This document shows, piece after piece, positions 20,253 through 31,889 of a stretch of 64,000 nucleotides of DNA. This DNA comes from Amyelois transitella. Its lineage: Eukaryota > Arthropoda > Insecta > Lepidoptera > Pyralidae. The translations under genes were made by a program, and so were the position numbers. The stretch lies in contig NC_083536.1 of NCBI RefSeq assembly GCF_032362555.1, positions 9,796,001 through 9,860,000 on the forward strand, given 5' to 3'. The notes beneath the pieces are model-generated. The model searched no databases. It was not told where the DNA came from and saw only the letters and a list, made by a program, of their open reading frames with translations. Numbering within the stretch: the first letter of the stretch is position 1; each line of letters begins with the position of its first letter.

Positions 20253-21935
20253 ATGTCTGATGTGCTAAAATTTAACTGTAATGATGAATATTTCTCTCTT
20301 TCCTCTTCCGATGTGTCACAATTTCACAGTACGTGTGACGATCCTGACGAGGTCTGTCTAAATGATAATTTGAAAATTGAGTTTTCTTCGTTTCACAAAA
20401 ATTTCAATGTGGCTCACATCAATGCTCAAAGTATTCCAGCACATTTTAATGAGCTTTTAACTACATTTGCATCTACGCAAATTCATGCTATTTTAATCTC
20501 CGAAAGCCTCCTCAAACCCTCATTGCCATCCTCGCTCTATCTTCTGCCTGGCTATCGACTTTTCAGAAATGACCGCTCATATACCGTCGCGCAGAATGGC
20601 AAGACTAGGATAGTTGGCGGTGGTGGCGTGGCTATCTATTTACGTGAAGACATTCCTGCACAAGTCCTTTCTCAATCCATCCCAGAGGCAAATGCTCCTG
20701 AGCACTTATTTTTAAACATTAATCTCCATCACACTCAAATTCTACTTGGCGTCTACTATAGCCCATCTCTTCATATTAATTATTTTAACTCATTAGACTG
20801 TCTTCTGTCAAGGTTTCGTCCTCAATTTGAAAATATTATTTTAATGGGAGATTTTAACACTTGCCTTATTAAAAATGATTCGAGATCTAAAACTCTTTGT
20901 TCTCTTCTTCATTCTTTTGACCTACATGTGTTGCCCCTCAATCCCACCCACTTCCCGCACAACGGTCCACCATCTTTACTTGACCTCATTATAACATCCT
21001 CACCAAATTTATGTCCTTTACATGGCCAATATAACGCTCCCTGCTTTTCAGCGCATGATCTTATTTTCGCGTCTTTTAAACTGCGCTCACCCAAATTCAG
21101 ACACAAACTTATTTTGCGTCGTAATTTCAGGGACTTAAATTGGAAAGTTTTTGAGGATGACTTGATGAAGGTTGATTGGGACTTACTTCTTTCTGCGCCT
21201 GATGTAGATGCCAAGGTAGCTGCTTTCAACTCCACTATCCTTTCCCTATATGACAAGCACGCCCCATTGCAACAGGTGCGGGTTAAGCACTTCCCGGCTC
21301 CCTGGTAAATTCTGGCCATCAAAGCGCTAATGGCTAGGAGGGACAAGGCCAAATTGAAGTTACGTAGAAACCCCTGTGAGACTAATCGCGAAAATTACAT
21401 CGTGTTGCGGAATCTTTGTAACAAGCAATGTAGAGAAGCAAGACGAAAGTATATCTACGATAGCATCGACTCATGTCCACCTAACAATTTGTGGAAGTTC
21501 TTGCGTAGCATTGGGGTAGGCGAGCAAGCGTCTCCTTCAATTATAAATGTTGACATAAATCAACTCAATAATCATTTTTGCTCACCTCCCTTAAATCTCA
21601 CACCTAATATTAAGCAGGCAACTCTTACTCAACTTGCTGCAAGACCTACTCCTGACTGCCCTTTTTTTGACTTTGACCCTATTACTGCCGATGAGGTGAT
21701 CAAATTTGTTGGCAAACTTAGGTCCAACGCGATGGGTTATGACCGAATAACTTTGAACATGGTCAAGCCAATTGTATCGATAATCGCACCCCATCTTGCT
21801 TCAATTATAAATTTTTCTTTGAGTTCATGAGTATATCCGTCTGCATGGAAATTAGCACACATTATTCCTCTTCCCAAAATATCTAACCCAACCCTACTGT
21901 CCCATTTCCGTCCTATCTCTATCCTACCACAGTAG
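20253..21935 (+). pseudogene. LINE ORF2: endonuclease and start of reverse transcriptase, truncated
   Basis: Starts at the ATG 20253 (MSDVLKFNCNDEYFSLSSSD). The endonuclease motifs are FNVAHINAQSIPAHF, ILISESLLKPS, IILMGDFNTCLI and FSAHDLIFASF. A TAA at 21306-21308 (after KHFPAPW) interrupts the frame, which continues in phase as LMARRDKAKLKLRRN. RT entry motifs follow (PITADEVIKFVGKLRSNAMG). A TGA at 21828-21830 precedes PSAWKLAHIIPLP and FRPISILP, where homology stops at a hairpin (21938). The RT palm is missing. An identical-looking second copy starts at 45466. Confidence 0.85.
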
Positions 21936-21937
21936 AT

Positions 21938-21987
21938 GTTTATTGGGAATTCTGGGACACTTTTGTGTCCCAGAATTCCCAATAAAC
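21938..21987. repeat. perfect 23-bp inverted repeat with 4-nt loop
   Basis: Arm gtttattgggaattctgg plus gacac (21938-21960), loop tttt, exact inverse arm 21965-21987. It lies exactly at the point where LINE homology stops. A second copy is at 47038-47087. Confidence 0.95.
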
Positions 21988-22163
21988 AAAATTCGATTCA
22001 TTCTAAACACAAAACATTAGTCGAATGCACTCACCTGACTCCGTTATAAAATTGATAAGAATCACCACCCGCGAGCTCGTGGAAAGATCACACACCGAAC
22101 ACACTTTTTACACATAACTGTTCACCGGTTGGAAGCACCGTGTTTAGTAAGTTCCTGCGAGCC

Positions 22164-22612
22164 CTTCCTAATTCCTAACTGATGATCGGTTGAAAGCACC
22201 GTGGTAAGTAACTTTCTGCGAGCCCGTGGTAAGATCACGCACCGACCACACTTCCTAATTCCTAACTGATGATCGGTTGAAAGCACCATGGTAAGTAACT
22301 TTCTGCGAGCCCGTGGTAAGATCACGCACCGACCACACTTCCTAATTCCTAACTGATGATCGGTTGAAAGCACCATGGTAAGTAACTTTCTGCGAGCCCG
22401 TGGTAAGATCACGCACCGACCATACTTCCTAATTCCTAACTGATGATTGGCTGGAAGAAACCGTGGTAAGTAAACTTCCTGCGAGCCCATGGTAAGATCA
22501 CGCACCAACCACACTTCCTAATTCCTAACTGATGATTGGCTGGAAGAAACCGTAGTAAGTAAACTTCCTGCGAGCCCTTGGTAAGATCACGCACCAACCA
22601 TACTTCCTAAGT
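22164..22612. repeat. 87-89 bp minisatellite, five units
   Basis: Units begin cttcctaattcctaactgat at 22164, 22251, 22338, 22425 and 22514, with a partial unit at 22603. Each unit carries gtaagta(a)actt and gcgagcccgtggtaagatca. No coding potential; the open frame across it only reflects the unit length. Repeated at 47264-47712. Confidence 0.92.
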
Positions 22613-23868
22613 TCACTTTGTTTAACAATAATAGCAGAAACTTTAAATTATAAATAAACAGACCGACATTATAATCGTAATAAATTATCACACACAACAC
22701 AACATCACAACTTAGTTCTTAGCAACAAAATGGTCTAATGTACGAACGAGTGAAATACGCTGTAACGACCCCCCCTCCCTTCTATATTATTATTAAATAT
22801 TTTTAAAAATTATTTCAAATTAATAATTACTATTTACTTATTTATATTTTATATTTTATTTTTGTAATTACTCCCAAACGACACCAAATTGCGACGCCCT
22901 AACAACTAAATAATTAAAATACTATTATAATGTAATACGCTCTTTTTACGACACCAATGTAATAAATAATATAATGCATAACCTAAGGACCCTTTATAAT
23001 TTAACTTTCCGTATTTCTTATATCCTAATGTGATTTCTTAATATGGCCAATAGCACGTGATCATAGTGGTATTTCCCTGGTTGCATAGCCGATATAACCT
23101 CAGACTCTACGAAGTCTACATATCCTAGAACAACCCTAGTGAACCTATATGACCTAACTCTGTCTGATTACTTAAATTATAAATAGGAACTTATAGGTAA
23201 TGTAGGTAAATAGAGAGTAAATTAAATATTCAAGTTTTCCATTATTTTTATCCAGATTGGAAAAGCATATAGTATATATTTCACTTCAACACTCGAGCTT
23301 CTAGTTATAGGTAATATACGTATTTTATTAAGTATGGAATTACACAATGGTATGATATTTAAATGAGCATTTGAACTTTCGGGTATAGGCATATTAGGTA
23401 AATATTGAGGTACTGATATGACGTCACATCAGCATTTGAGCTTTCAGGTATAGGCATACGTTTATATAAATTAATATGAAATACAGATTGACATGTTCCC
23501 AGCATTTGAACTTTCAAGTATAGATAACCATTTATATTCAATATGAATATACAGAAATACATGTTTGCAGCATTTGAGCTTTCGGGTATAGGCAGCGACC
23601 CCTCCCCGTCGCTACCGGTGGATCGCGTCACCAGACGGGGTAATCCTCCCCCCTAGCTCATTCATATTTTCTCAAGTCAATCAAATTCAAAGAGACCTTG
23701 TAAGTCTGTATGTCAATACTGTCGAAGTAAGTCAAAGTCCTGTCAAGGGACGAGAGGAGAGACCAAATGTCTCCAAGCGATATTACCTTATTCTACAATG
23801 CAGCATTAGCTTGACATTGCAATGAGCTGAATTAATATTTTTAACTAATTTAATATTTGATATGTCAT

Positions 23869-26387
23869 GTGCGTTTGGTGACGAAAAGGTGAATGATAAT
23901 GGAAGAAGTGTATTAGAAATTTGTCTAGAGTGGGATCTTTTTGTGTCGAACTCAATGTTTCAACATAAAGAGATCCACACCTACACAAGAGTGGAAGGTA
24001 TTTTAAAAAGTATGATAGACTTTGTGATTGTAGATGAAAGATTGAAGAACAAAGTGCTGGATACCCGTGCATATCGCGGTGCTGGCATTGACTCGGACCA
24101 TTTACTGGTGATATCCCGGATAAGGGGTATCTTCAATCGCTGGCGGCACAGGGTAAGGGAGCAAACCAGCGCTTTGGAAAGAGTAAAAGTAGAAAATTTG
24201 CAAGATATGGATGTAGGTAAGAAGTATATTAATAGACTGAAGGATGAATTTGAAGATTTAGAGGAAATGAGCGATATTGAAGATGGATGGAAGGAATTTA
24301 AAGAAAGAATTGTGAAAGTAGCTGTTGAAGTGTGTGGTGTAAGTAGAAGAAGGAAAGGAAAAAATCACAAAAATGCGTGGATGAGTAAAGATGTGCAAGA
24401 ACTTGTGCGATTAAAGAAGAAAGCATGGCTGGATTTGTTAGCAGCAAAAGCTAACTTAAGAATGCAAGAGGTTATAGATGAAGATGTGAATGAAGCACGT
24501 AAGGAATATAAGAAAATGAAAGATTTGGTTAAGAAAGCTGTGATTAGAAAGAAAGAAGAGTATAAAGAGGATTTTGATAAAAGGCTATCAGAAGACTTTC
24601 AGTCAAATTTGAAAGTATTCTGGAAATCCGTAAGGTCAGCCCGAGGAAATACTATAAACAGAGAGCTGACTAGGATCAGATGCCAGGATGGTAGCATTGT
24701 GAAAGGAGAAGAATGTGTACTAAAGATATGGAAGGACTATTTTGAAAGTTTATTTGAAAAAAAGGAAGGAAATAAGAAAGATTTCTGCTATAGCGAAGAA
24801 AAAGAGAATGAGATGGAAGGCGAAATTGAAATGTTCGAAATTGTGGAAGCACTTAAGAGTATGAAAGCGGGAAAGGCTGCTGGGTGTGATAGAGTGTCGG
24901 TCGAGATGCTTAAAGCAGGAAAAGGCGTAGTAGCTAGTCAGTTGTACTGCCTTTTCAATTTGTGTTGGAGAAGCGGCCGAGTACCAAAAGATTGGTGTAA
25001 GGCTGTTATCGTGCCACTTTACAAAGGAAAAGGGTCACAGCTGGATTGCAAAAATTATCGTGGTATAAGCCTGCTTAGCGTCGTCGGCAAATTGTATGCT
25101 AAGGTATTGATTAATAGAGTCAGGAATGAAACTGATGACAAAATATGGGATGCTCAAGCGGGATTTCGAAAGGGAATGGGATGTACTGATCAGGTCTTTT
25201 CCTTGCGGTGCATAGGCGAAAAGTTTTTGGCCAAGAGTCAAAAAGTCTATTGCACATTCGTAGATCTGGAAAAGGCCTATGACAGAGTTGAGAGGAATGA
25301 ATTGTGGTCAGCACTTTCTATGCATGGGGTTAGCAGTCTCTTAATACGAGCACTGAAATCCTTATATGAGGATTCGAGTGCTTGTGTCAGGATAAACGGA
25401 GCGCACACTGAGTGGTTTAAGATTGAGAAAGGCGTTAGGCAAGGATGTGTTGCGTCACCGTGGCTTTTCAACCTATTTATGGATAGCTGTTTGACAGATT
25501 TGAGAGAGTCTAAAAGTGGATTAAGGATGAATGAGTTACTCGTCAAATGTCTGCTCTATGCCGACGATCAGGTTATACTGGCGTCATCAGCGGAGGAGTT
25601 ACAGGAGATGGTAAACTGTATGCATGAAGCTTTAAAAGAGAAAGGAATGAAAGTGAACGTAAGTAAAACTAAAACACTGGTTTTTGAAATGGAGAAAGAA
25701 ATGACAGCATGTAATATTTTGATTGGAGGAGAAAAAGTGGAGCAAGTGAAAGAGTTTGTATATCTAGGATCAAAGTTTACATCAGATGGCAAGTATGATA
25801 GTGATATTGAAAGGAGAGTGAACGCGGGGAACATGGTGAATGGAGCTTTGCAAGCCTTTATGAGCAGTCAGAAACTATCCAAAAAGGCTCGACTGGCTGT
25901 GCACAGGGGCGTGTTGGTCCCGACATTAATGTATGGGAGTGAAAGTTGGGTATGGCAAAAGAAGCATGAAAGCAGAATAAATGCAGTGGAAATGAGAGCG
26001 TTAAGGAGTATGATGGGTGTGAAATTGAGTGACAGGATAAGGAACAGCGTGATAAGGGAATGTTGTGATGTGAAAGAAGATGTAGTTACAGGAATAGAAA
26101 AGGGTATGTTAAGATGGTTCGGTCATGTGGAGAGGATGAATGAAAGCAGGTTGACTAAGCAGATATACAAGGAGAGTGTGGAGGGAAAGGTCGGAGTGGG
26201 AAGACCTAGACGAACGTATCTTGATCAAATTAAGGACGTCCTGGTAAAGGGTCAGGTCAAAAGTACCCGAAACCGCCGAGCTTGTATGAAGAGAGTTATG
26301 AATGTGGACGAAGCGAAAGAAGTATGCAGAGATCGTGGCAAGTGGAAAGAGGTAGTCTCTGCCTACCCCTCCGGGAAAGAGGCGTGA
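23869..26387 (+). CDS. RTE-type LINE endonuclease/reverse transcriptase, N-terminally truncated
   Basis: About 838 uninterrupted codons. The first ATG in frame (23862) belongs to the target site, so translation there would be fortuitous. It begins inside the endonuclease (GDEKVNDNGRSVLEICLEWD) and keeps the C-terminal acids/His (SMIDFVIVDE, GIDSDHLLVISR). The reverse transcriptase has AGKAAGCDRVSVEMLK, KDWCKAVIVPLYKGKG, TFVDLEKAYDRVERNELW, KGVRQGCVASPWLFN and the catalytic CLLYADDQVILA. The C-terminal region has LRWFGHVERMNESRLTKQ, diagnostic of RTE-like elements with this tail. The frame is clean, so the insertion is recent. It cannot move by itself because the endonuclease N-terminus is missing. 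Confidence 0.9.
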
Positions 26388-26409
26388 TTTTATGTATGTA
26401 TGTATGTAT
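23869..26409 (+). mobile_element. RTE-type LINE, 5' truncated, with target duplication
   Basis: Flanked by gatatgtcat at 23859-23868 and 26410-26419. The right LTR of the same element has the site once (about 38419-38428), proving the insertion. It ends in a (TATG)n tail (tatgtatgtatgtatg). The 5' truncation is within the endonuclease. Confidence 0.92.
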
Positions 26410-27929
26410 GATATGTCATCAGGAAAGGTAATATCTTATCTCCGAAGGAGAATACACAATACAGTCCAGTCAGTCATCAACAGGGGTAGTCATTCATTTT
26501 AGGTATAGTAATAAATAGTAAGAATAGGTGTAATTCCTAGACATGCGAATATTAGATGATAATAACCTTATTGCAATAAGTTTTCATCACTTATTTTGGA
26601 TTCGAATAAACGAAGGTAATTTATAGAATCGGCCTTCAATAGACCCTGCATATTAATGAATTAAAGATTTAAAGATTATGTGGTAAATATAAGTAGTTGA
26701 TAGTTATATCCAAAGCATTCATGGCTTTAAATAATACATACGTTATAAATGTATTTCCTCACTTGGTTAATCTTGGCAAAATGATCACAAAAGTAGGTAA
26801 GTGTCTGATTGTTTCTCATATAAAACCATAGGTTGTATAAAATAAGTGAAAATATTTCATTCACTAAAAGTTGTAAGGGTGTTTCCCCTGAGATGATCTC
26901 ATATGAGAATAATTCAGATAAGACTTTCTAGACTTGATTGCGTATAATCTAAATCTATGTCCAACTCCACTGCTTTGCCTCGAAGAATTACGGACGACCA
27001 GTTTCACTGATCAGATCAGATCATAGCTCTCAAAATCCGGAAATCATCCTTTTAAATAATAATTAATTAATATTAATTTTTCAATGATTCATTTCACTCA
27101 AGACCAAGCAAGCCAGAAATATTCACATTTCATAGAAGATAATATATTATTGACTTTGGATCAACTTTCAACCCAAGCAAGGAATTCAACACATTTTTAT
27201 ATCAATTTCATTATTCGAATTCAAATAAATAATAAAATAAAAATAATGGAATTCTTTCACCCGTTTCCTGTAACCGCCTTCCAGGAACCACTTCACTCAT
27301 CACTTATCGAATAAAATTATATTATTTCAAATTAATATCGAAACCGATTCCCGCGCGTAATTACTATGCATGCGCATGCGCAAGCCGATCGCGTTTAAGG
27401 CTTGTCTACCCCGTTATCTGGCCAGATTCCGTCCGTCCTAACCGTTCGCGACTAACCCCACGGATTCAGCATCCCCGACCCCTGACCGATACTTATAGGC
27501 TCCATCGACTCTTCCCGATTGAGATCGACTGCCTAACCCAGACTAATCCCGACTCCGAATGATCCCGACTGATCCTAAACCCCGAATCGAATCATCCTTT
27601 TTCAAACTCCCAATTTGCTTTTGTTAAAATATGGGCGTGGCCCTAACTAAGACGCCACCAACTTATTAACCAATTAGCATCTCACACGTTTTTGTTAAGC
27701 AAGCCCTTTGTCCTTGCACGGCGGAATTAAATATACATACATACGGTCACGTCCATTTCCCTTGCAGGCTGACAGAGCCAACAGTCCTGAAAGGACTGAA
27801 CGGCCTCGTTCAGCTATTTGAATTAAATACATTATTAGAATATTATAAAATTGATTTAAATATTAAAATATATTTGTGATAAAATATTTGAGAATGAAAT
27901 AACGTGTGCAAATATCTTGGACCGTTACA
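26410..27929. other. non-coding remainder of left LTR
   Basis: AT-rich. No conserved frame is seen. The Helitron empty site (aataca/tacgtt) is at 26738/26739. From 27340 on it becomes C-rich (gattcccgcgcgtaattac, repeated cccgact). It ends with a LINE-tail scrap and the CGTTACA terminus. Confidence 0.7.
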
Positions 27930-30543
27930 ATCGACCCCAAAATTATACACAGGTGGAAAGACAACGTCCTTGAAACCGGAGTAGAATTTTTCACCACTCA
28001 CAATTCTCAAATGTTTTGAACATAAGGTCATTATAACATATATTCTTCTTCTTTTTTTTTTCCGAAGAATATTCAACAAAATATTATTTTCTCAAACACA
28101 AGGAAATGCGTATGCCCTAGTGTGGGTGAAAAAGCAGTGTGAGGAGTATTTCAACCAAGGAAATATCAGAAATCACCAAAGCAAGCTTTGAGCTTTTTAC
28201 TTTTGCAATGAACGACCATTCTCGATCAACCAGATTTTGACAATGATCTTGATAGGAAACAGGGTGTGAGACTGCCAACTCTAGTAGTAATGGTTATCCA
28301 CTCAGATTAATCCAATCTTCCGATTATTTCTGAATTGATTACGTAACATTCCCACGAATCAAGGTCAAATCTATGTAACGGTGAGACAAAGGTGCCCATG
28401 TACTAAAAGTTTTCTCAAAACTTTAGAGCAACCCCAACACTTCCTTGGAGAATGTGCAGTGTACTAGTTATCGTCTTAGCTTTTTGTGCAGTGAGGAATT
28501 TCGTACAGTTGTTGTAACACCGGGATGTAATATATACCTCTATTTTTGAAGCATATATTTTTATGTAAGCCTAACTCCAAATTCCCACTGTACCAAATTC
28601 ATTGTGTAGTGTACTTCTTTGCTTTGAGTAAATAATATGGGTGTAATCAAGCTCAGCAATGTGACATAAACCAAGCCCTCTCATACTTTTTTTTTATCTT
28701 AACACCACCTCAAATCAGTCACCATTCGCCACTTGAGAATATGTCACAACCGTAACCTGATTACGATAAAACATTATTATACACAAATTTACAACATAAA
28801 AACCACTATAAAATGTTTCAATTAATTACCCCTCCACCAAACCAGTAAATCTGTCAACACTTTGTTTTACTTCAATTACTTATTTTAAACATTATTACAA
28901 ACTTAAATTATTTCAATCTCAAAAGATTATCATTTCTTTTACTGTTCTTTTTTGAAATATCAGTATGATACAATTTTAATTTGTTTTCCATATGTAAACA
29001 CAATATCGGTACATACGTTTTTGGTTTTAATGTTAAATTTTAGATATAAACTGTTGATTTTTAAATAGATACCCCATTGATTCCATAGATATAGGTATAT
29101 TATTATTATTAGCATGAATATGAATCCATCATATCATGTCCATCCATCACGTCGGTCGGTAGATATTTTTTTTTTAAATGTATTTCAGACTTTATTAATA
29201 ATCTATATTTCAAAAAGATAAACCTTCACAAAGATTACTTATTTATTATTCTTCTCCTGTAATAATCAGTCAGATAACTTCTTTTCCTAATACTTCAACT
29301 ATCGTGCTTGTATGGATGTAGAAGACTACACTAGATATGTACAATCATCTAATCACTTATTTGTAACGACAGTTACTTTAACTACGAATATCTTGACGCA
29401 ACTTGCTAAATCGATTCCAATGTTCTGCTAAATTCAAATTCCTTATATGTCTTTTAACCAATTTTAGATAGTCTAAAATTGGTTAATGATATGACTATGA
29501 TTGATGTAACTGATTTTTCCCTCAAGACTTACATATTTGTATCATCACCAGTTCATCAAATTAAGTGTAAGTCGTACTTACTTACATAGTTTAATAAAAG
29601 TACACCCATTTACGACCCCATTCGTTTCACATTCCATTATCACTTTGTCCTATTTAACCACTATAGTACTAACCTCAAATATTATTCATAATAAAATTAA
29701 GTAGGTTACAGATTATAACCTTAAAATTGTGAAGCAAAACACATATACATATGTCCAAATATAAATCACGTCTTTATTCTTTACGAGGCAACTAGAACAT
29801 TCACTCTACGAGTATTTTTTTTTTCAATAGATATAAGAATGACTGCAGGGCGAAATTGAAACATACGTAAAAACTAGCTGAACTCGGTATTAAAATATCA
29901 GCCGACTAGTACTTACATATATTATAATAAATCTGAATTTGACATTAGCATTCCTTAGGTATTATTAAATATACAACTAACACATAATTTATTCTTAAAT
30001 TAACTACTCCTTATGTAAAAATACTTTTACTGTATCTACCAATCTCTCTCAACCTGTCATTTGCTTTCTACCGCTTCTCTCTCTACTCGATATTATTAAC
30101 ACTCGTCTTGGTATGATAAACTATTATGATCAAGTACTGAGTCTTGAAGATTCACAATTTCCTAGATCAATTTACAACTCTCTCTCATCTCCGGAAGTCT
30201 CTGTCTCATCTTTAGAAATCTCTCTCTCTCAATCATACCGACCTACGTAACCGACCGAGTTTGAGTTACTTATATACATATCTGTAATAATTTCAAATAT
30301 TTATTTTAATTTCTAGCTTTGCCCTACCGTATTCATACCGTACTCCTTTTCACTACCTAATTATTTAGTCATATAATTGATAAACATAACCTTAAGAACT
30401 ATTTAAAATTAAACACTGTATCATTATCATATGTAAAAACCATTGACGCCTGATAACTTTACTAGATTAATAACTACTTATTACGTTAATACATCCAATC
30501 TCAATGTTTCTTTATTAAAATAGGTTAGCAAACTTTGTTACTA
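27930..30543. other. non-coding interior of the 21-kb element, left part
   Basis: AT-rich, with many stops in all frames. No tRNA-like primer site was recognised after the LTR (aatcgaccccaaaattatac). There is a perfect hairpin at 29454-29486 and CT-rich runs near 30045-30230. I see no gene. Confidence 0.6.
29454..29486. repeat. perfect 15-bp hairpin
   Basis: ttaaccaattttaga, loop tag, tctaaaattggttaa. Exact complement over 15 bp. No adjacent gene or run of T suggests a role. Confidence 0.85.
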
Positions 30544-31020
30544 CCGTAAAATGGGGCTATTTGGTACAAGATTTGGTAAAAAACAATTTTTTTAACGACT
30601 TTATGTTTAAATAATCCTGTTTTGATGATTAATTTGGACAGATTTTGAAGTGGCGTTTCCGGAACTATTATTTTCAAACGTATATTGATTAAAATTCCGA
30701 AGATAGCCTGTTTTATAAGCGCTGTTCCAATTTTCGCAATTTTGGGGCTATCTGGAAATCGACACAAAATGTTTAATATTTCAGTAAAATGTAGGCCAGT
30801 TTTAATTTGAATCAGTTTGGCGATAATCAGAACATTGATAGTGTGTACCTGGCTATATGTCTATAGTGCTCTTGTTCAATTTTGTTGTAAAATCTTGCAC
30901 TATAAAACTATAGTGCCACTATATTGGGGTTATTTGGAAGTACGATGATTAATCAGTTGGACTAAAGGAGAGAATGTAGGATATATTTGGAACAATTTAA
31001 GGGGAAGTCATTATTTAAAT

Positions 31021-31889
31021 GAAATTGTTGAATGTACTTTAAGTATGTTTATTTAAATGAAAAATGTGATACAAAAAAGAAACATCAAATAAGAACACTG
31101 GAAGTTTACCATATTAATTAAGTAGGTAGGAACTTTAATAATAAAATTGACCCGGTTAATAACACTTAAACTTTCATAAGTATCAAATAACTGTACTTAT
31201 TTATCTAATCAGTTCACTCATCATCATCAACAGTCTGAGCAATTTAAAAACAATTTAACTTTTACTATACTAGTAATAAGGCACGCATATTATTAAACAA
31301 CGTGTAAAATAACTAAAATCACAGTCGCAAAAGGGCAACTCACCCAATTATTTCAAACAACTTAATTATACTATGGAACCAATGTTGAGAACTCAACAAC
31401 AATCACTAAAATAAACATTACAAAAATAAACCAATTCTCAAAATTCCAAAATGTACATAAAAAAACAAATAAGAACATTGGAACTGGAAGTTTACCATAT
31501 TAAAAATTCAGTAGGTAGGAATTCTGATAATAAAGTTAACCCAGGTAATATAATTAAAACTTTCAAAAATATGTATCAAATGTCTGTACTTATTTATCTA
31601 ATCAGGTCTCTCGGTAACTATAATATGTATTAAAACAACAATATTTTCTAGACATCAGCGGTCTAATTCAAACATAAACAAATACTTAATCAACTATCAA
31701 AGTTCTCATCAAAGTTTGTAAGAAGGTGAATGTCATTGCGGTAGGTAAACATTTAACAAAAAATAAGGCACAATATTTGGCATTGATACTTCCTTAATTA
31801 TAATCATAACATTAAATCAGTCTTAATCATAGTCAGTCTAAAGACTTCGAAAATAAAATTTAAAATACCATAAGTCAAAACAGTTAAAC
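31021..31889. other. non-coding 3' side of the pogo element
   Basis: AT-rich sequence between the transposase stop and the left end. Two diverged copies of a 100-bp stretch (about 31075-31200 and 31455-31610, sharing acaaataagaacattggaa and ggaagtttaccatatta) form an internal direct repeat. No gene seen. Confidence 0.6.

Larger units (their letters stand above)
20364..22760 (+). repeat. tandem duplication, copy 1, left half
   Basis: Sequence from gataatttgaaaattgag (20364) to gtgaaatacgc (22760) is repeated almost without change at 45466-47860. Copy 1 is split here by the 21-kb LTR element and resumes at 43835. Confidence 0.93.
22761..27929. repeat. left LTR of the 21-kb element, with RTE insertion
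   Basis: TGTAACG...CGTTACA. Non-coding apart from the RTE LINE at 23869-26409. Contains four spaced copies of a 26-nt motif (agcatttgarctttcrggta followed by taggca) near 23365, 23430, 23500 and 23568. Near 27745-27830 lies an inverted LINE 3'-tail scrap (gcaggctgacagagccaaca). Differences from the right LTR are few, suggesting a recent insertion. Confidence 0.8.

Noticed and set aside
22122-22514. 130-codon frame with four LGIRKCGRCVILPRARRKLL repeats
   Set aside because: The 87-bp unit is a multiple of three, so any open unit stays open; units of 89 bp break it. No independent support.
23359-23631. Possible CRISPR-like array (four 26-nt repeats with 40-45 nt spacers)
   Set aside because: Eukaryotic LTR context, imperfect repeats, no cas genes; better seen as a binding-site array.
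27084-27314. 76-codon frame present in both LTRs
   Set aside because: AT-rich chance frame, no recognisable domain, identical only because the LTRs are.
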